Source: Piscibacillus sp052246295 (GTDB lineage: Bacteria; Bacillota; Bacilli; Bacillales; Alkalibacillaceae). Taken from it: a stretch of 64,000 nucleotides of DNA. The DNA lies in the NCBI GenBank assembly GCA_052246295.1, contig JBQQCO010000010.1. One strand, written 5' to 3'. The notes beneath the pieces were generated by a model. It did not search any database. It was not told where the DNA came from and saw only the letters and a program-made list of their open reading frames with translations. The translations under genes were made by a program, and so were the position numbers. Positions 36,533 through 45,512 of this stretch are shown one piece after another. The first letter of the stretch is position 1. Each line of letters opens with the position of its first letter.

Positions 36533-36711
36533 TCTAGAAAAATTTAACCTATATAAAACGATCCTATCGTTTAAATCCAAAGGCATTAAGCTTAATCACT
36601 TTAGTTTTCTTATAATAGAAGTAAAATCCGGCCGCCACAGCCAAAAATGATTTCTAAATTTTTCTAATTATATGGTAAAATGAAAAACAAATATTAACAG
36701 GTGGTATAAGT

Positions 36712-37563
36712 ATGAAGTTTAATACGAGTGATGGGGAATCGATTTACTATGAAGTAAGTGGTCACGGGATTCCCTGTGTTTTTATGCATGGTGGTCCAGG
36801 ATATTGGAGTAAATCTTTCCAACATTATGTCGAAAATTCATTAGAAAATGAATTAAAAATGATTTATGTTGACCAACGAGGATGTGGGCGATCAGGGGCT
36901 TGTACAAACCAAGATTATTCACTAAATAGACTTATCAATGACTTTGAAGAGTTAAGAAGACATTTAGGCATTGAACAATGGATTGTTTTGGCTCATTCTT
37001 TTGGTGGCATCATTGCTGTTAATTATGCTAAACAATATCCTTTACATACTAAATCGTTAATACTGTCTAATGTGACCTTACATATGAAAAAGTCTTTTGA
37101 ACATCAAATTAATCAATCTTATAAACTGTTAGGTCGAAAGAACGTTGAATTTAACTCTAAGAATCTTGAAGACTTGCTTAACGCTTACTTTGACGTTGTT
37201 AATGATATGATTGAAAACAAGTTGTTTGACCAATTGCAATTTATTAACATAGAAAACAAAATACATATGAATATCATAGATGAAGAATTTAGTACTGATC
37301 CAAACTTTCAACAGGAAGTATTCTCATCAGAAGAATATTTCCAAGACTTCACACCTCTAACAAAAACGATTGAACAACCGACATTTATTATAGGTGGAGA
37401 GTTTGACCATTCTGTCGGGCCAAGCCATCACGATAATTTTCAGTTTAATCAGTCTATCACCAAAGTTTTGAAAACAAGTCACCATCCTTACATTGAAAAT
37501 ATAGATGAATTTTCAAAAGAAGTTATTTATTTTATTAGGCATGAGGATAAAAACTTGTTATAA
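36712..37563 (+). CDS. Alpha/beta hydrolase, proline iminopeptidase-like (S33)
   Basis: The 283-residue protein has the S33 signature HGGPG (26-30), DQRGCGRS (54-61), and the nucleophile elbow AHSFGG with S96. A likely acid is in GGEFDHSVG and the histidine in TSHHPYIEN. It may release N-terminal residues from peptides or hydrolyse other small substrates; the substrate is not readable. A cytoplasmic location is likely, as no signal peptide is seen. It is not part of the usual fakA-sdaAB synteny. Confidence 0.85.
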   Translation: MKFNTSDGESIYYEVSGHGIPCVFMHGGPGYWSKSFQHYVENSLENELKMIYVDQRGCGRSGACTNQDYSLNRLINDFEELRRHLGIEQWIVLAHSFGGIIAVNYAKQYPLHTKSLILSNVTLHMKKSFEHQINQSYKLLGRKNVEFNSKNLEDLLNAYFDVVNDMIENKLFDQLQFINIENKIHMNIIDEEFSTDPNFQQEVFSSEEYFQDFTPLTKTIEQPTFIIGGEFDHSVGPSHHDNFQFNQSITKVLKTSHHPYIENIDEFSKEVIYFIRHEDKNLL

Positions 37564-37610
37564 AAAAGTCGATTTTAGGTAAATTTTTACATAGTTGGGA
37601 GTGGCGAATT

Positions 37611-37796
37611 GTGAAAGATTGGTGGGAAAGAAAGAAAAAGAAGAGTAGGAAACACAAAAAAGGCCGTGAGCAATATACATTTTTAGATTTTATTTTGGAT
37701 ATCATTTTATGGTTGCCGGAGGTTATTCTTTTACCCTTAAGAATGATATTTTGGTTATTTAGGGGAATAACAAGAAACATTTTTGACACTTTTTGA
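37611..37796 (+). CDS. Small cationic membrane-associated protein, unknown
   Basis: The 61-residue product starts MKDWWERKKKKSRKHKKG, highly basic, followed by a hydrophobic or amphipathic stretch (about 24-52, DFILDIILWLPEVILLPLRM). The start is GTG at 37611 with GGGAG about 9 bases upstream. The polarity suggests a membrane-bound peptide with a cytoplasmic basic tail. I do not recognise the family. Composition and ribosome site favour a real gene. Confidence 0.6.
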   Translation: MKDWWERKKKKSRKHKKGREQYTFLDFILDIILWLPEVILLPLRMIFWLFRGITRNIFDTF

Positions 37797-37823
37797 TTTG
37801 CTTTCTATAGTAAATTAAAAAAC

Positions 37824-37866
37824 TAACCCGAATAAACGGTAAGTTATTAAGCCGTCATTCGGGTTA
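37824..37866 (-). terminator. Terminator of the purine permease gene
   Basis: TAACCCGAAT (37824-37833) pairs with ATTCGGGTTA (37857-37866), with an inner ACGG/CCGT pairing. On the minus strand it is followed by GTTTTTTAATTT. Confidence 0.8.
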
Positions 37867-37876
37867 AGGAACGTAT

Positions 37877-39142
37877 CTATAGTAATGCTTTTATAAAGAA
37901 TTCAATTAAGAATAAACTTGAAATAATTATGAGTATTGGTGATAGCTGATCCTTCTGTCTAGTGACAAGTTTTATTATCGGATAAGCAATGAAACCGAAC
38001 GCCATACCATCAGCAATGCTATAAGTGAATGGGATCATAAACATAATTAAAAACGTCGGAAATGCTTCAGTCAGGTCGTCAATTTTAATATATTTAATGT
38101 TCTGCATCATAAGAACACCAACTATAATTAATATTGGACTGATGGCACTAGATGGAATCATTGATATATAAGGTATGAAGAAAAATGTTAGTAAAAACAA
38201 GATTCCTGTCACAATGCTTGCGATTCCTGTGCGAGCTTTAGAAGCAATAACTGCCGCTGTCTCAGCTGCTGGAATTGTCGGAGATGTTCCGAAAAAACCA
38301 CTTAATAGTGCTGAAAGTGCACTACTGCGATTAGTGCGTTGGAATGCATCAGGGCGGTTTAGCATGTTTAGCTGGCCGTGTATTAATCCCATACTTTCAA
38401 AAATTAATACGATTGATAAAGGAAGAACCGCTATCCAAAAAGCTAGTTCACCGATATGCCCAAATTCAGGCATGATAAATAAATCGGAAATCCCACTTAC
38501 ACTTAAGCTTTCACCTTTCTTCGTGTCCAATACCCCAAAAATTGAGGCGAACCATGAACCAATAATCATTGTAATTAAAAAATTTGCTGGAACATTCTTA
38601 ACGAATAATAATATTCCCACGGTTAAAGATAATAGGCTCACAATCACGGTTGGTGAAGAAAAGTCTCCTAGTGTGATAATGGAATAGTCACCACTTACGA
38701 TAAGGCCACCATTTTCTAGTCCTATTAGTACTAAGAACAGACCTAACCCTATAGTGATTCCGTGTTTAAGTGAATCTGGTACGGCTTGTTTAAAAAGATC
38801 TCCTAAAGGTGTAATAGCCGTGATTAAGAATATTAAGCTGGAAACGACTACAATGCCTAACCCCTCTGCATAGGTGAAATCATATTGTTGGACAATTGAA
38901 AACGTAAATAAAACGTTCACACCCATGCCTGGGATAATGACAACCGGAACTTTAGCCCAGAGTCCGACTAAAATACTTCCGATAAAACTAGCTAAAATTG
39001 TGGCAATCATCGCTTGCTCTCTTCCTATACCTGCTTCTGATAGGATCGAGCTATTAACAGCTACGATGTAAACTGTCGTTAAATAGCCGATAATGCCAGC
39101 GATTACCTCAGTAGGCAACTGTTGATTATTAAGTTGTTTCAT
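37877..39142 (-). CDS. Purine permease, AzgA-type NCS2 family
   Basis: The 421-residue protein has about 12 membrane segments. It starts LPTEVIAGIIGYLTTVYIVAVN, contains PGMGVNVLFTF and FFGTSPTIPAAETAAVIASKARTG, and ends with the TM10 to TM12 pattern of AzgA transporters (guanine, hypoxanthine or adenine uptake; PbuG and PbuO in B. subtilis). The exact base specificity is not readable. The ATG at 39142 follows AAGGAG. No purine riboswitch was found in its short leader. It is divergent from sdaAB. Confidence 0.88.
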   Translation of the reverse strand: MKQLNNQQLPTEVIAGIIGYLTTVYIVAVNSSILSEAGIGREQAMIATILASFIGSILVGLWAKVPVVIIPGMGVNVLFTFSIVQQYDFTYAEGLGIVVVSSLIFLITAITPLGDLFKQAVPDSLKHGITIGLGLFLVLIGLENGGLIVSGDYSIITLGDFSSPTVIVSLLSLTVGILLFVKNVPANFLITMIIGSWFASIFGVLDTKKGESLSVSGISDLFIMPEFGHIGELAFWIAVLPLSIVLIFESMGLIHGQLNMLNRPDAFQRTNRSSALSALLSGFFGTSPTIPAAETAAVIASKARTGIASIVTGILFLLTFFFIPYISMIPSSAISPILIIVGVLMMQNIKYIKIDDLTEAFPTFLIMFMIPFTYSIADGMAFGFIAYPIIKLVTRQKDQLSPILIIISSLFLIEFFIKALL

Positions 39143-39200
39143 TTAAACTCCTTCTTTATGTTGTTAGCCCTCACCCACCCAGGTAGTTTACCCAAAACGT

Positions 39201-39230
39201 ATTATAACGATAAATAGGTGTTACTTTCAA
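39201..39230 (-). promoter_or_regulatory. Promoter of the purine permease gene
   Basis: On the minus strand TTGAAA (39230-39225), an 18-bp spacer and TATAAT (39206-39201). Confidence 0.75.
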
Positions 39231-39238
39231 ATAACTGG

Positions 39239-39268
39239 TTGGCTTTTATTCTATTTCCATTTAGAATA
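39239..39268 (+). promoter_or_regulatory. Promoter of sdaAB-sdaAA with overlapping inverted repeat
   Basis: TTGGCT (39239-39244), a 17-bp spacer and TAGAAT (39262-39267). A 7-bp inverted repeat, TATTCTA (39247-39253) with TAGAATA (39262-39268), covers the spacer and -10 box and could be an operator. Confidence 0.6.
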
Positions 39269-39299
39269 GAACTAGAAAGATATTAAGGTGGTGTATTTC

Positions 39300-39962
39300 A
39301 TGAAATACAGATCAGTGTTTGATATTATTGGTCCAGTTATGATTGGTCCGTCTAGCTCACATACAGCTGGTGCAGCTAGGATTGGAAAGATGGCACGTCA
39401 ATTATTTGGACGACAACCGAATTGGGCTAAGATTTATTTGTACGGTTCTTTTGCTAAAACGTATAAAGGACACGGTACGGATGTAGCGATTATTGGTGGA
39501 TTATTAAATTACGATACATTTGACGATAGAATTAAAGATGCATTCCGTTTCGCTGAAGAAGCGGGGATGGAGGTTGAGTTTATAGAAGAGGAAGGCTCAT
39601 CAGACCATCCGAATACAGCCCGTATCAAAATAGGAGATGACGACGGTGATTTTGAATTAGTCGGTATTTCTATAGGTGGCGGTAAAGCTGAAATCACTGA
39701 ATTAAACGGATTTGAATTAAGGTTATCAGGTGGGTCTCCTGCGATATTGGTAATGCATAATGATCGTTATGGAGCCATTGCATCGGTAACAAAAGTTTTA
39801 GCAGAAAAAGAGATTAATATTGGTCACATGGAAGTCGTGCGAAAAGAGCAAGGTAAAGATGCCATGATGGTTATTGAGACTGATCAACCAATCCCTGATG
39901 AGATGATGAGTGAACTTAAAACTTGTGATCACATCTTGAAAGTTGTAACGATCGCTGACTAG
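39300..39962 (+). CDS. sdaAB: L-serine dehydratase, beta subunit
   Basis: The 220-residue subunit has the N-terminal SDH-beta domain (FDIIGPVMIGPSSSHTAGAARIG) and a C-terminal ACT domain (from about 148, ILVMHNDRYGAIASVTKVLAE). With SdaAA it deaminates serine to pyruvate through a [4Fe-4S] cluster. The ATG at 39300 follows AAGGTGG. It is followed by sdaAA, as in B. subtilis. Confidence 0.96.
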   Translation: MKYRSVFDIIGPVMIGPSSSHTAGAARIGKMARQLFGRQPNWAKIYLYGSFAKTYKGHGTDVAIIGGLLNYDTFDDRIKDAFRFAEEAGMEVEFIEEEGSSDHPNTARIKIGDDDGDFELVGISIGGGKAEITELNGFELRLSGGSPAILVMHNDRYGAIASVTKVLAEKEINIGHMEVVRKEQGKDAMMVIETDQPIPDEMMSELKTCDHILKVVTIAD

Positions 39963-39977
39963 AGGGGAGTGACAGAA

Positions 39978-40856
39978 ATGTTTAGAAGCGTAAGTGAACT
40001 ATTACAAATAACAGAAGAAAAGAATATTCCGATTTCAGAAGTTATGATTCTTCAAGAAATCGAAGAAAGTGGTAAAACTAGAGAAGACATATTCTCAGAG
40101 ATGGAACGCAATTTAGATGTTATGGAAAAAGCTGTAGAAGACGGGCTTAAAGGTGTAAAATCAACTTCTGGTTTAACAGGTGGTGACGCGGTACTCATTA
40201 ATAAATATCGCGAAGAAAAGCAACCGCTTTCAGGAGAATTGTTATTAGATGTCGTAGCTAAGGCAGTATCAACTAATGAAGTTAACGCTGCTATGGGCAC
40301 AATTTGTGCAACACCAACGGCTGGAAGTGCTGGTTGTGTTCCAGGAGTGTTGTTTGGGATAAAAAATCGGTTAAATCCAACGCGTGAAGAAATGGTTAGG
40401 TTTTTATTCACAGCTGGTGCTTTCGGGCAAGTAATCGCTAATAACGCGTCTATTTCAGGTGCTGCAGGTGGTTGTCAGGCCGAGGTTGGTTCTGCAGCAG
40501 GTATGGCGAGTGCAGCGGCGGTAGAAATGGCTGGTGGAACGCCACAACAATCGGCTGAAGCTATGGCCATTACACTTAAGAATATGCTTGGACTAGTCTG
40601 TGATCCAGTAGCAGGCTTAGTTGAAGTACCGTGCGTTAAACGTAATGCAATGGGTTCATCTCAAGCAATTGTGTCTGCTGACCTTGCACTAGCAGGGGTA
40701 ACAAGTCGTATACCTTGTGATGAAGTCATAGGAGCTATGTACCAAATTGGACAGAAAATGTCTTCTACATTAAAAGAAACAGCAGAAGGTGGTTTAGCTG
40801 CAACACCTACAGGTAAAGCTTTAGCAGCTAAAATTTTCGGTTCTGCTGCTGAATAG
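39978..40856 (+). CDS. sdaAA: L-serine dehydratase, alpha subunit
   Basis: The 292-residue iron-sulfur subunit shows ATPTAGSAGCVPGVL, GGCQAEVGSAAGMASA and GLVCDPVAGLVEVPCVKRNA, supplying the cluster cysteines. The ATG at 39978 follows GAGGGGAGTGA; a GTG 9 bp upstream overlaps this site. It ends 12 bp before recG. Confidence 0.96.
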   Translation: MFRSVSELLQITEEKNIPISEVMILQEIEESGKTREDIFSEMERNLDVMEKAVEDGLKGVKSTSGLTGGDAVLINKYREEKQPLSGELLLDVVAKAVSTNEVNAAMGTICATPTAGSAGCVPGVLFGIKNRLNPTREEMVRFLFTAGAFGQVIANNASISGAAGGCQAEVGSAAGMASAAAVEMAGGTPQQSAEAMAITLKNMLGLVCDPVAGLVEVPCVKRNAMGSSQAIVSADLALAGVTSRIPCDEVIGAMYQIGQKMSSTLKETAEGGLAATPTGKALAAKIFGSAAE

Positions 40857-40868
40857 AAAAGAGAAAGA

Positions 40869-42914
40869 GTGATTAAGTTGTTTCATGATCCGGTCGACGT
40901 TATACCGAGTGTCGGTGATAAAACAAAAGAACAACTCGAATTATTAGACATTACGAAAGTGGGAGATTTACTCTTCCACTTTCCTTTTCGTTATGATTTT
41001 TTTGAATTAAAACCGATTAATGAAATACAACATGACGAAACAGCGACGATTCAAGGCCAAGTCGTATCAGAACCTAATGTTAGTTATTTTGGAAGAAAGA
41101 AATCACGGTTAACCTGTACACTTCAAGTCGGTGTTGTTGCTATTAAAGCAGTGTTTTTTAATCAAGCATTTCTAAAAGATCGTATTAAAAAAGGTGAAAC
41201 AATTACAGTAACAGGAAAGTGGGATATGCATCGACTTCAGATTACTGTTCAACAACTACAACCTAAATCTTTTAATGAAGATCAAACAATTCAACCGATC
41301 TATCACTCGAAAGGTAATTTAACGACTAAACAAATAAAGAAATTAGTGTCTTATGCTTTGAAGTCATCTTTAGAAGAAGTTGAAGAAATGCTTCCAGAGA
41401 AATATTTAATCGAATATAAACTACCTTCTAGAAGACAAGCAATCAAAGAACTACACCAGCCTTCTTCAAAAACTGCTTTAAAGCATGCCAAAAGGCGATT
41501 TATTTTTGAAGAGTTGTTTATTTTTCAACTGAAAATGCAATGGATTAAATCACATAACCGAGCAAAATCAAAAGGTTCATCTAAAGTTTACGATAAACAA
41601 TTAGTAGAACAGTTTATTAGATCTTTAGGTTTTACTTTAACTAACAGCCAAAATAGAGTATTAGAGGAAATTCTAAATGATTTAAAGCAACCCTATCGTA
41701 TGAACCGATTGCTGCAGGGGGATGTTGGTTCTGGTAAAACAATTGTTGCTGCAGTTGCGTTGTATGCTACATATTTAAGTGGACAACAGGGTGCTCTAAT
41801 GGTTCCAACAGAAATTCTTGCCGAACAACACGAAGAATCTTTGAAGGAACTTTTTGGTGACCTTCTCAATGTTGAGCTATTAACTGGATCAGTCAAAGGA
41901 AAAAAGCGTCGAGAACGGTTAGAAAGTATTAATAATGGTGACGTTGATATTGTAGTTGGGACACATGCATTAATACAAGATGATACGTTATTTAAAGATT
42001 TAGGCTTAGTTATTGTTGACGAACAACATCGATTTGGAGTCGCGCAACGTAAAACATTAAGAGATAAAGGTCTACACCCGGATGTATTATTTATGACAGC
42101 AACTCCAATTCCTAGAACGTTATCAATCACGACTTTTGGTGATATGGATGTTTCTGTCATTGATGAGCTGCCAAAAGGTCGACAACCAATAGAGACTTAT
42201 TGGGTAAAAGAAAATATGATGGACAGAGTGCGCCAATTCATGGTCAGCGAAGTGAATAATGGGCATCAAGCTTATGTTATTTGTCCGCTAATCGAAGAGT
42301 CGGATCAACTTGATATTCAAAACGCAGTGGATGTATATGAAGAACTTCAAGAAGAGCTTCCTAACCATATAAATGTAGGGCTGATGCACGGACGTTTGAA
42401 TGCTCATGAAAAAGATGAAGTGATGAGAAGTTTTGCTGAAAATGAAACCCAAGTTCTAGTATCAACAACAGTTGTTGAAGTAGGTGTTAATGTACCTAAC
42501 GCAACATTAATGGTTATATATGATGCTGAACGGTTTGGGTTAGCACAATTACACCAATTAAGAGGACGTGTTGGTCGTGGTTATCACCAAAGTTATTGTA
42601 TCTTATTAGCTGACCCTAAAGGTGATACTGGTAAGGAACGTATGAGAGTAATGACGGAAACAACTGATGGGTTTACATTATCAGAGCATGACCTTCAAAT
42701 TAGAGGACCCGGGGACTTTTTCGGTAAAAAACAAAGTGGTCTACCGGAATTTAAAGTCGCAGACCTTGTTGAAGACTATAGAGCCTTAGAAGTTGCAAGA
42801 CGTGATGCTGTTGATGTGTTGAAACATAATTTACTTGAAAATGACCCAGAATATAAACAATTGAAAGTCTTAATTGAGTCAGATCCTAAAATTCAAGAAC
42901 GAATTTTTGATTAA
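40869..42914 (+). CDS. recG: ATP-dependent DNA helicase RecG
   Basis: The 681-residue protein has an N-terminal OB-fold wedge domain, Walker A LLQGDVGSGKTIVA, the DEQH box in IVDEQHRFGV, TATPIPRT, and the C-terminal HQLRGRVGRG with the RecG TRG region. It remodels stalled forks and Holliday junctions. The start is uncertain: GTG at 40869 or TTG at 40878, the latter better spaced from AAAGAGTGA. It lies between sdaAA and fapR as in Bacillus. Confidence 0.95.
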   Translation: MIKLFHDPVDVIPSVGDKTKEQLELLDITKVGDLLFHFPFRYDFFELKPINEIQHDETATIQGQVVSEPNVSYFGRKKSRLTCTLQVGVVAIKAVFFNQAFLKDRIKKGETITVTGKWDMHRLQITVQQLQPKSFNEDQTIQPIYHSKGNLTTKQIKKLVSYALKSSLEEVEEMLPEKYLIEYKLPSRRQAIKELHQPSSKTALKHAKRRFIFEELFIFQLKMQWIKSHNRAKSKGSSKVYDKQLVEQFIRSLGFTLTNSQNRVLEEILNDLKQPYRMNRLLQGDVGSGKTIVAAVALYATYLSGQQGALMVPTEILAEQHEESLKELFGDLLNVELLTGSVKGKKRRERLESINNGDVDIVVGTHALIQDDTLFKDLGLVIVDEQHRFGVAQRKTLRDKGLHPDVLFMTATPIPRTLSITTFGDMDVSVIDELPKGRQPIETYWVKENMMDRVRQFMVSEVNNGHQAYVICPLIEESDQLDIQNAVDVYEELQEELPNHINVGLMHGRLNAHEKDEVMRSFAENETQVLVSTTVVEVGVNVPNATLMVIYDAERFGLAQLHQLRGRVGRGYHQSYCILLADPKGDTGKERMRVMTETTDGFTLSEHDLQIRGPGDFFGKKQSGLPEFKVADLVEDYRALEVARRDAVDVLKHNLLENDPEYKQLKVLIESDPKIQERIFD

Positions 42915-42918
42915 AGGA

Positions 42919-42968
42919 TTGCAAGAAGTCTAAAGGTATTATATATTACTATTAGGACCTAGTCATAA
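42919..42968 (+). promoter_or_regulatory. fapR promoter with FapR operator
   Basis: TTGCAA (42919-42924), a 17-bp spacer and TATATT (42942-42947) form the promoter. TTAGGACCTAGTCATAA (42952-42968) is a quasi-palindrome close to the FapR consensus TTAGTACCTAGTACTAA, with 14 of 17 bases matching as I recall it. It covers the likely start site, so FapR should repress its own operon unless malonyl-CoA is high. Confidence 0.85.
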
Positions 42969-42986
42969 TAGTGGGCGGTGTAAAAT

Positions 42987-43547
42987 ATGAAATATAAGAA
43001 GAAAGAACGACAAGAAAAACTAGTTGAGATGATAGAAGAAACGCCTTTTATTACGGATGAAGAATTAGCGAAAAAGTTTGAAGTTAGTATCCAAACCATT
43101 CGGCTCGATCGTTTAGAATTATCTATTCCGGAATTACGTGAACGAATCAAACATGTTGCCAATAAAAACTGGAATGAGACGGTTAAAGCCTTACCAATTG
43201 ATGAAGTAATTGGTGAGATTGTTAACCTGGAATTAGACAACCTTGCAATCTCAATCTTAGATATTAAAGAAGAACATGTATTCTCTAGGAACCAAATTGC
43301 TAGAGGGCATCATTTATTTGCGCAAGCTAACTCTTTAGCTGTAGCTGTAATTAATGACGAACTAGCTTTAACAGCTAATGCAGAAATAAGTTTTACAAGG
43401 CCGGTAAAAGTAGGGGAGCGTGTGGTTGCTAAAGCTTCCGTTACTGGTCGTGATCAGAAAAGAACTATAGTAGACGTAAGAAGTTATGTTCAAGATGAAG
43501 TAGTGTTTGAAGGTACCTTCTATATGTATCGAAGTACTGAAAAGTAA
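42987..43547 (+). CDS. fapR: FapR, malonyl-CoA-responsive repressor of lipid synthesis
   Basis: The 186-residue protein has an N-terminal DeoR-like HTH (ITDEELAKKFEVSIQTIRLDRLELSIPELRERI region) and a hotdog-fold effector domain (from about 80, with GHHLFAQANSLAVAVI). Malonyl-CoA binding releases DNA. It heads the fapR-plsX-fabD-fabG-acpP operon behind its own operator. Confidence 0.96.
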   Translation: MKYKKKERQEKLVEMIEETPFITDEELAKKFEVSIQTIRLDRLELSIPELRERIKHVANKNWNETVKALPIDEVIGEIVNLELDNLAISILDIKEEHVFSRNQIARGHHLFAQANSLAVAVINDELALTANAEISFTRPVKVGERVVAKASVTGRDQKRTIVDVRSYVQDEVVFEGTFYMYRSTEK

Positions 43548-43559
43548 AAGGGGTTCGAA

Positions 43560-44567
43560 ATGATGAGAATTGCAATTGATGCGATGGGTGGAGACAATGC
43601 CCCTGAAGCGCCAGTTAAAGGGGCTTTAATGGCAGTTGAACATTATTCAGATTTAGAAATTACACTATATGGTGATGAGGAACAGATTAAACAATTTTTA
43701 AGTTCTAAACATTCTCGTATTCAAATTCACCATACAACTGAAAAAGTTGAAAATACCGATGAACCTGCTCGTGTTGTTAGAAAAAAGAAAAATGCTTCAA
43801 TGGTTTTAATGGCAGAAGCCGTTAAAAATCAAGAAGCGGATGCGTGTATATCTGCAGGAAATACTGGAGCTCTCATGAGTACAGGATTATTTAAGGTAGG
43901 TCGTATAAAAGGGATTGATCGACCAGCACTAAGTCCAACGTTACCGACCATTGATGGTAGTGGCTTCTTATTGTTAGATGTAGGTGCTAACGTAGAAGCA
44001 AAACCCAATCATTTATTACAATATGCGATTATGGGTTCAATTTATGTTGAAAATGTAAGAGGGGTAAATAATCCAAGAGTTGGTTTACTGAACGTAGGAA
44101 CAGAAGATCAAAAAGGGTCTGAATTAGTTAAAGAAACCTTTCAATTGCTCCAACAAGCACCAGTTAATTTTATTGGAAATGTAGAAGCGCGTGATTTGTT
44201 AGATGGAGTAGCAGACGTTGTTGTTACCGATGGATTTTCCGGAAATATTGCGCTTAAATCTATTGAAGGTACAGCAATGAACCTATTTTCAATGATTAAA
44301 GATACATTCATGAAAAATACAAAGACAAAACTAGCAGCAGCACTAGTTAAATCAGATTTAAAAGATATTAAAGATCAACTAGACTATTCAGAATATGGTG
44401 GTGCAGGCCTGTTTGGATTAGCTGCACCAGTTATTAAAGCGCATGGTTCTTCGAATGAAAGAGCAGTATTTAATGCTATTAAACAGACATATCATTTAGT
44501 AGAAGCCGATGTTGTAGATTTAATCGGCAAAGAAGTTAGAGCATTACAAGAACGGGAGGGGTCCTAA
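43560..44567 (+). CDS. plsX: PlsX, acyl-ACP:phosphate acyltransferase
   Basis: The 335-residue enzyme makes acyl phosphate for PlsY. The start MMRIAIDAMGGDNAP is characteristic, and GNTGALMS and DGFSGNIALKS are conserved. Two ATG codons are in tandem; the second may be used. The stop overlaps the fabD start by 1 bp. Confidence 0.96.
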   Translation: MMRIAIDAMGGDNAPEAPVKGALMAVEHYSDLEITLYGDEEQIKQFLSSKHSRIQIHHTTEKVENTDEPARVVRKKKNASMVLMAEAVKNQEADACISAGNTGALMSTGLFKVGRIKGIDRPALSPTLPTIDGSGFLLLDVGANVEAKPNHLLQYAIMGSIYVENVRGVNNPRVGLLNVGTEDQKGSELVKETFQLLQQAPVNFIGNVEARDLLDGVADVVVTDGFSGNIALKSIEGTAMNLFSMIKDTFMKNTKTKLAAALVKSDLKDIKDQLDYSEYGGAGLFGLAAPVIKAHGSSNERAVFNAIKQTYHLVEADVVDLIGKEVRALQEREGS

Positions 44568-45511
44568 TGAAAAAAGTAGCTTTTTTATTCCCTGGTCAAG
44601 GCTCTCAAAGTGTAGGGATGGGACAAGACTTTTATAATTCATTTGATTCTGTAAAAAAATTATATCATCAAGCAAATGAAGTTCTAGGTTATAAGTTAAC
44701 TGACCTTATGTTAGATGGTCCTAGCGATGAACTGACTAAGACAGAGAATGCTCAACCTGCTTTACTTCTAAATAGTGCAGCTATATTTGATATTTTGAAA
44801 GAAGAGGGTATTAAGCCTGCTATGGTAGCCGGTCATAGCCTGGGAGAATATAGTGCATTATATGCTGCTGGAGCATTATCCTTTGAAGATGCCATTCAAC
44901 TCGTACATAAAAGAGGAAAATACATGGAAAAAGCTGTACCAACTGGGCAAGGTACGATGGCAGCTGTCTTAGGTGTAGATGCAGACGTAATCGAGGAGGT
45001 TACACAAGACGTATCTAATCAAGGTGAAACAGTTAACGTTGCAAATTATAATTGTCCTGGCCAAATTGTGATTTCTGGAACTGTTGCCGGAGTTGAACAA
45101 GCATCTGAAATCCTAAAAGAACGTGGTGCAAAGAGGGTCTTACCATTGAACGTAAGTGGTCCTTTCCACTCCGATTTAATGAAACCAGCTAGTGAAGATT
45201 TCAAGAATGAATTAGGACATGTGAAGATAAATGATGCTGACATTCCTGTTTACGCTAATGTAACAGCCGAAGCTGTGCAACATTCAAACGAAATTGAAAA
45301 GCTATTAGTAGAACAACTTTATTCACCAGTTCAATTCACACAAACGATTGAGAACATACTAAAAGAAAATGTTGATGCATTTGTTGAAATAGGAAACGGA
45401 AAAGTCTTATCTGGTTTAGTCAAGAAAGTTCATAGAAGAGCTAAAATCTTTACAATTAATGAAGTTGAAGCTCTTGAAAGTTTTAAAAGTTGGTTAAAGG
45501 AGGAAGAATAA
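44567..45511 (+). CDS. fabD: Malonyl-CoA:ACP transacylase
   Basis: The 314-residue enzyme loads malonyl groups onto ACP. It has FLFPGQGSQSVGMG, the nucleophile motif GHSLGEYSAL, and the catalytic His in GPFHSDLM. It is a member of the fapR operon, with a 1-bp gap to fabG. Confidence 0.97.
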   Translation: MKKVAFLFPGQGSQSVGMGQDFYNSFDSVKKLYHQANEVLGYKLTDLMLDGPSDELTKTENAQPALLLNSAAIFDILKEEGIKPAMVAGHSLGEYSALYAAGALSFEDAIQLVHKRGKYMEKAVPTGQGTMAAVLGVDADVIEEVTQDVSNQGETVNVANYNCPGQIVISGTVAGVEQASEILKERGAKRVLPLNVSGPFHSDLMKPASEDFKNELGHVKINDADIPVYANVTAEAVQHSNEIEKLLVEQLYSPVQFTQTIENILKENVDAFVEIGNGKVLSGLVKKVHRRAKIFTINEVEALESFKSWLKEEE

Positions 45512-45512
45512 T

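Noticed and set aside
36360..36650. 96-codon plus-strand and 65-codon minus-strand frames
   Set aside because: Both cover the GC-rich hairpin repeat, whose inverted symmetry opens frames on both strands.
39143..39235. Purine riboswitch before the purine permease
   Set aside because: The leader is only about 55 nt and lacks the conserved aptamer stems and loop kissing motifs.
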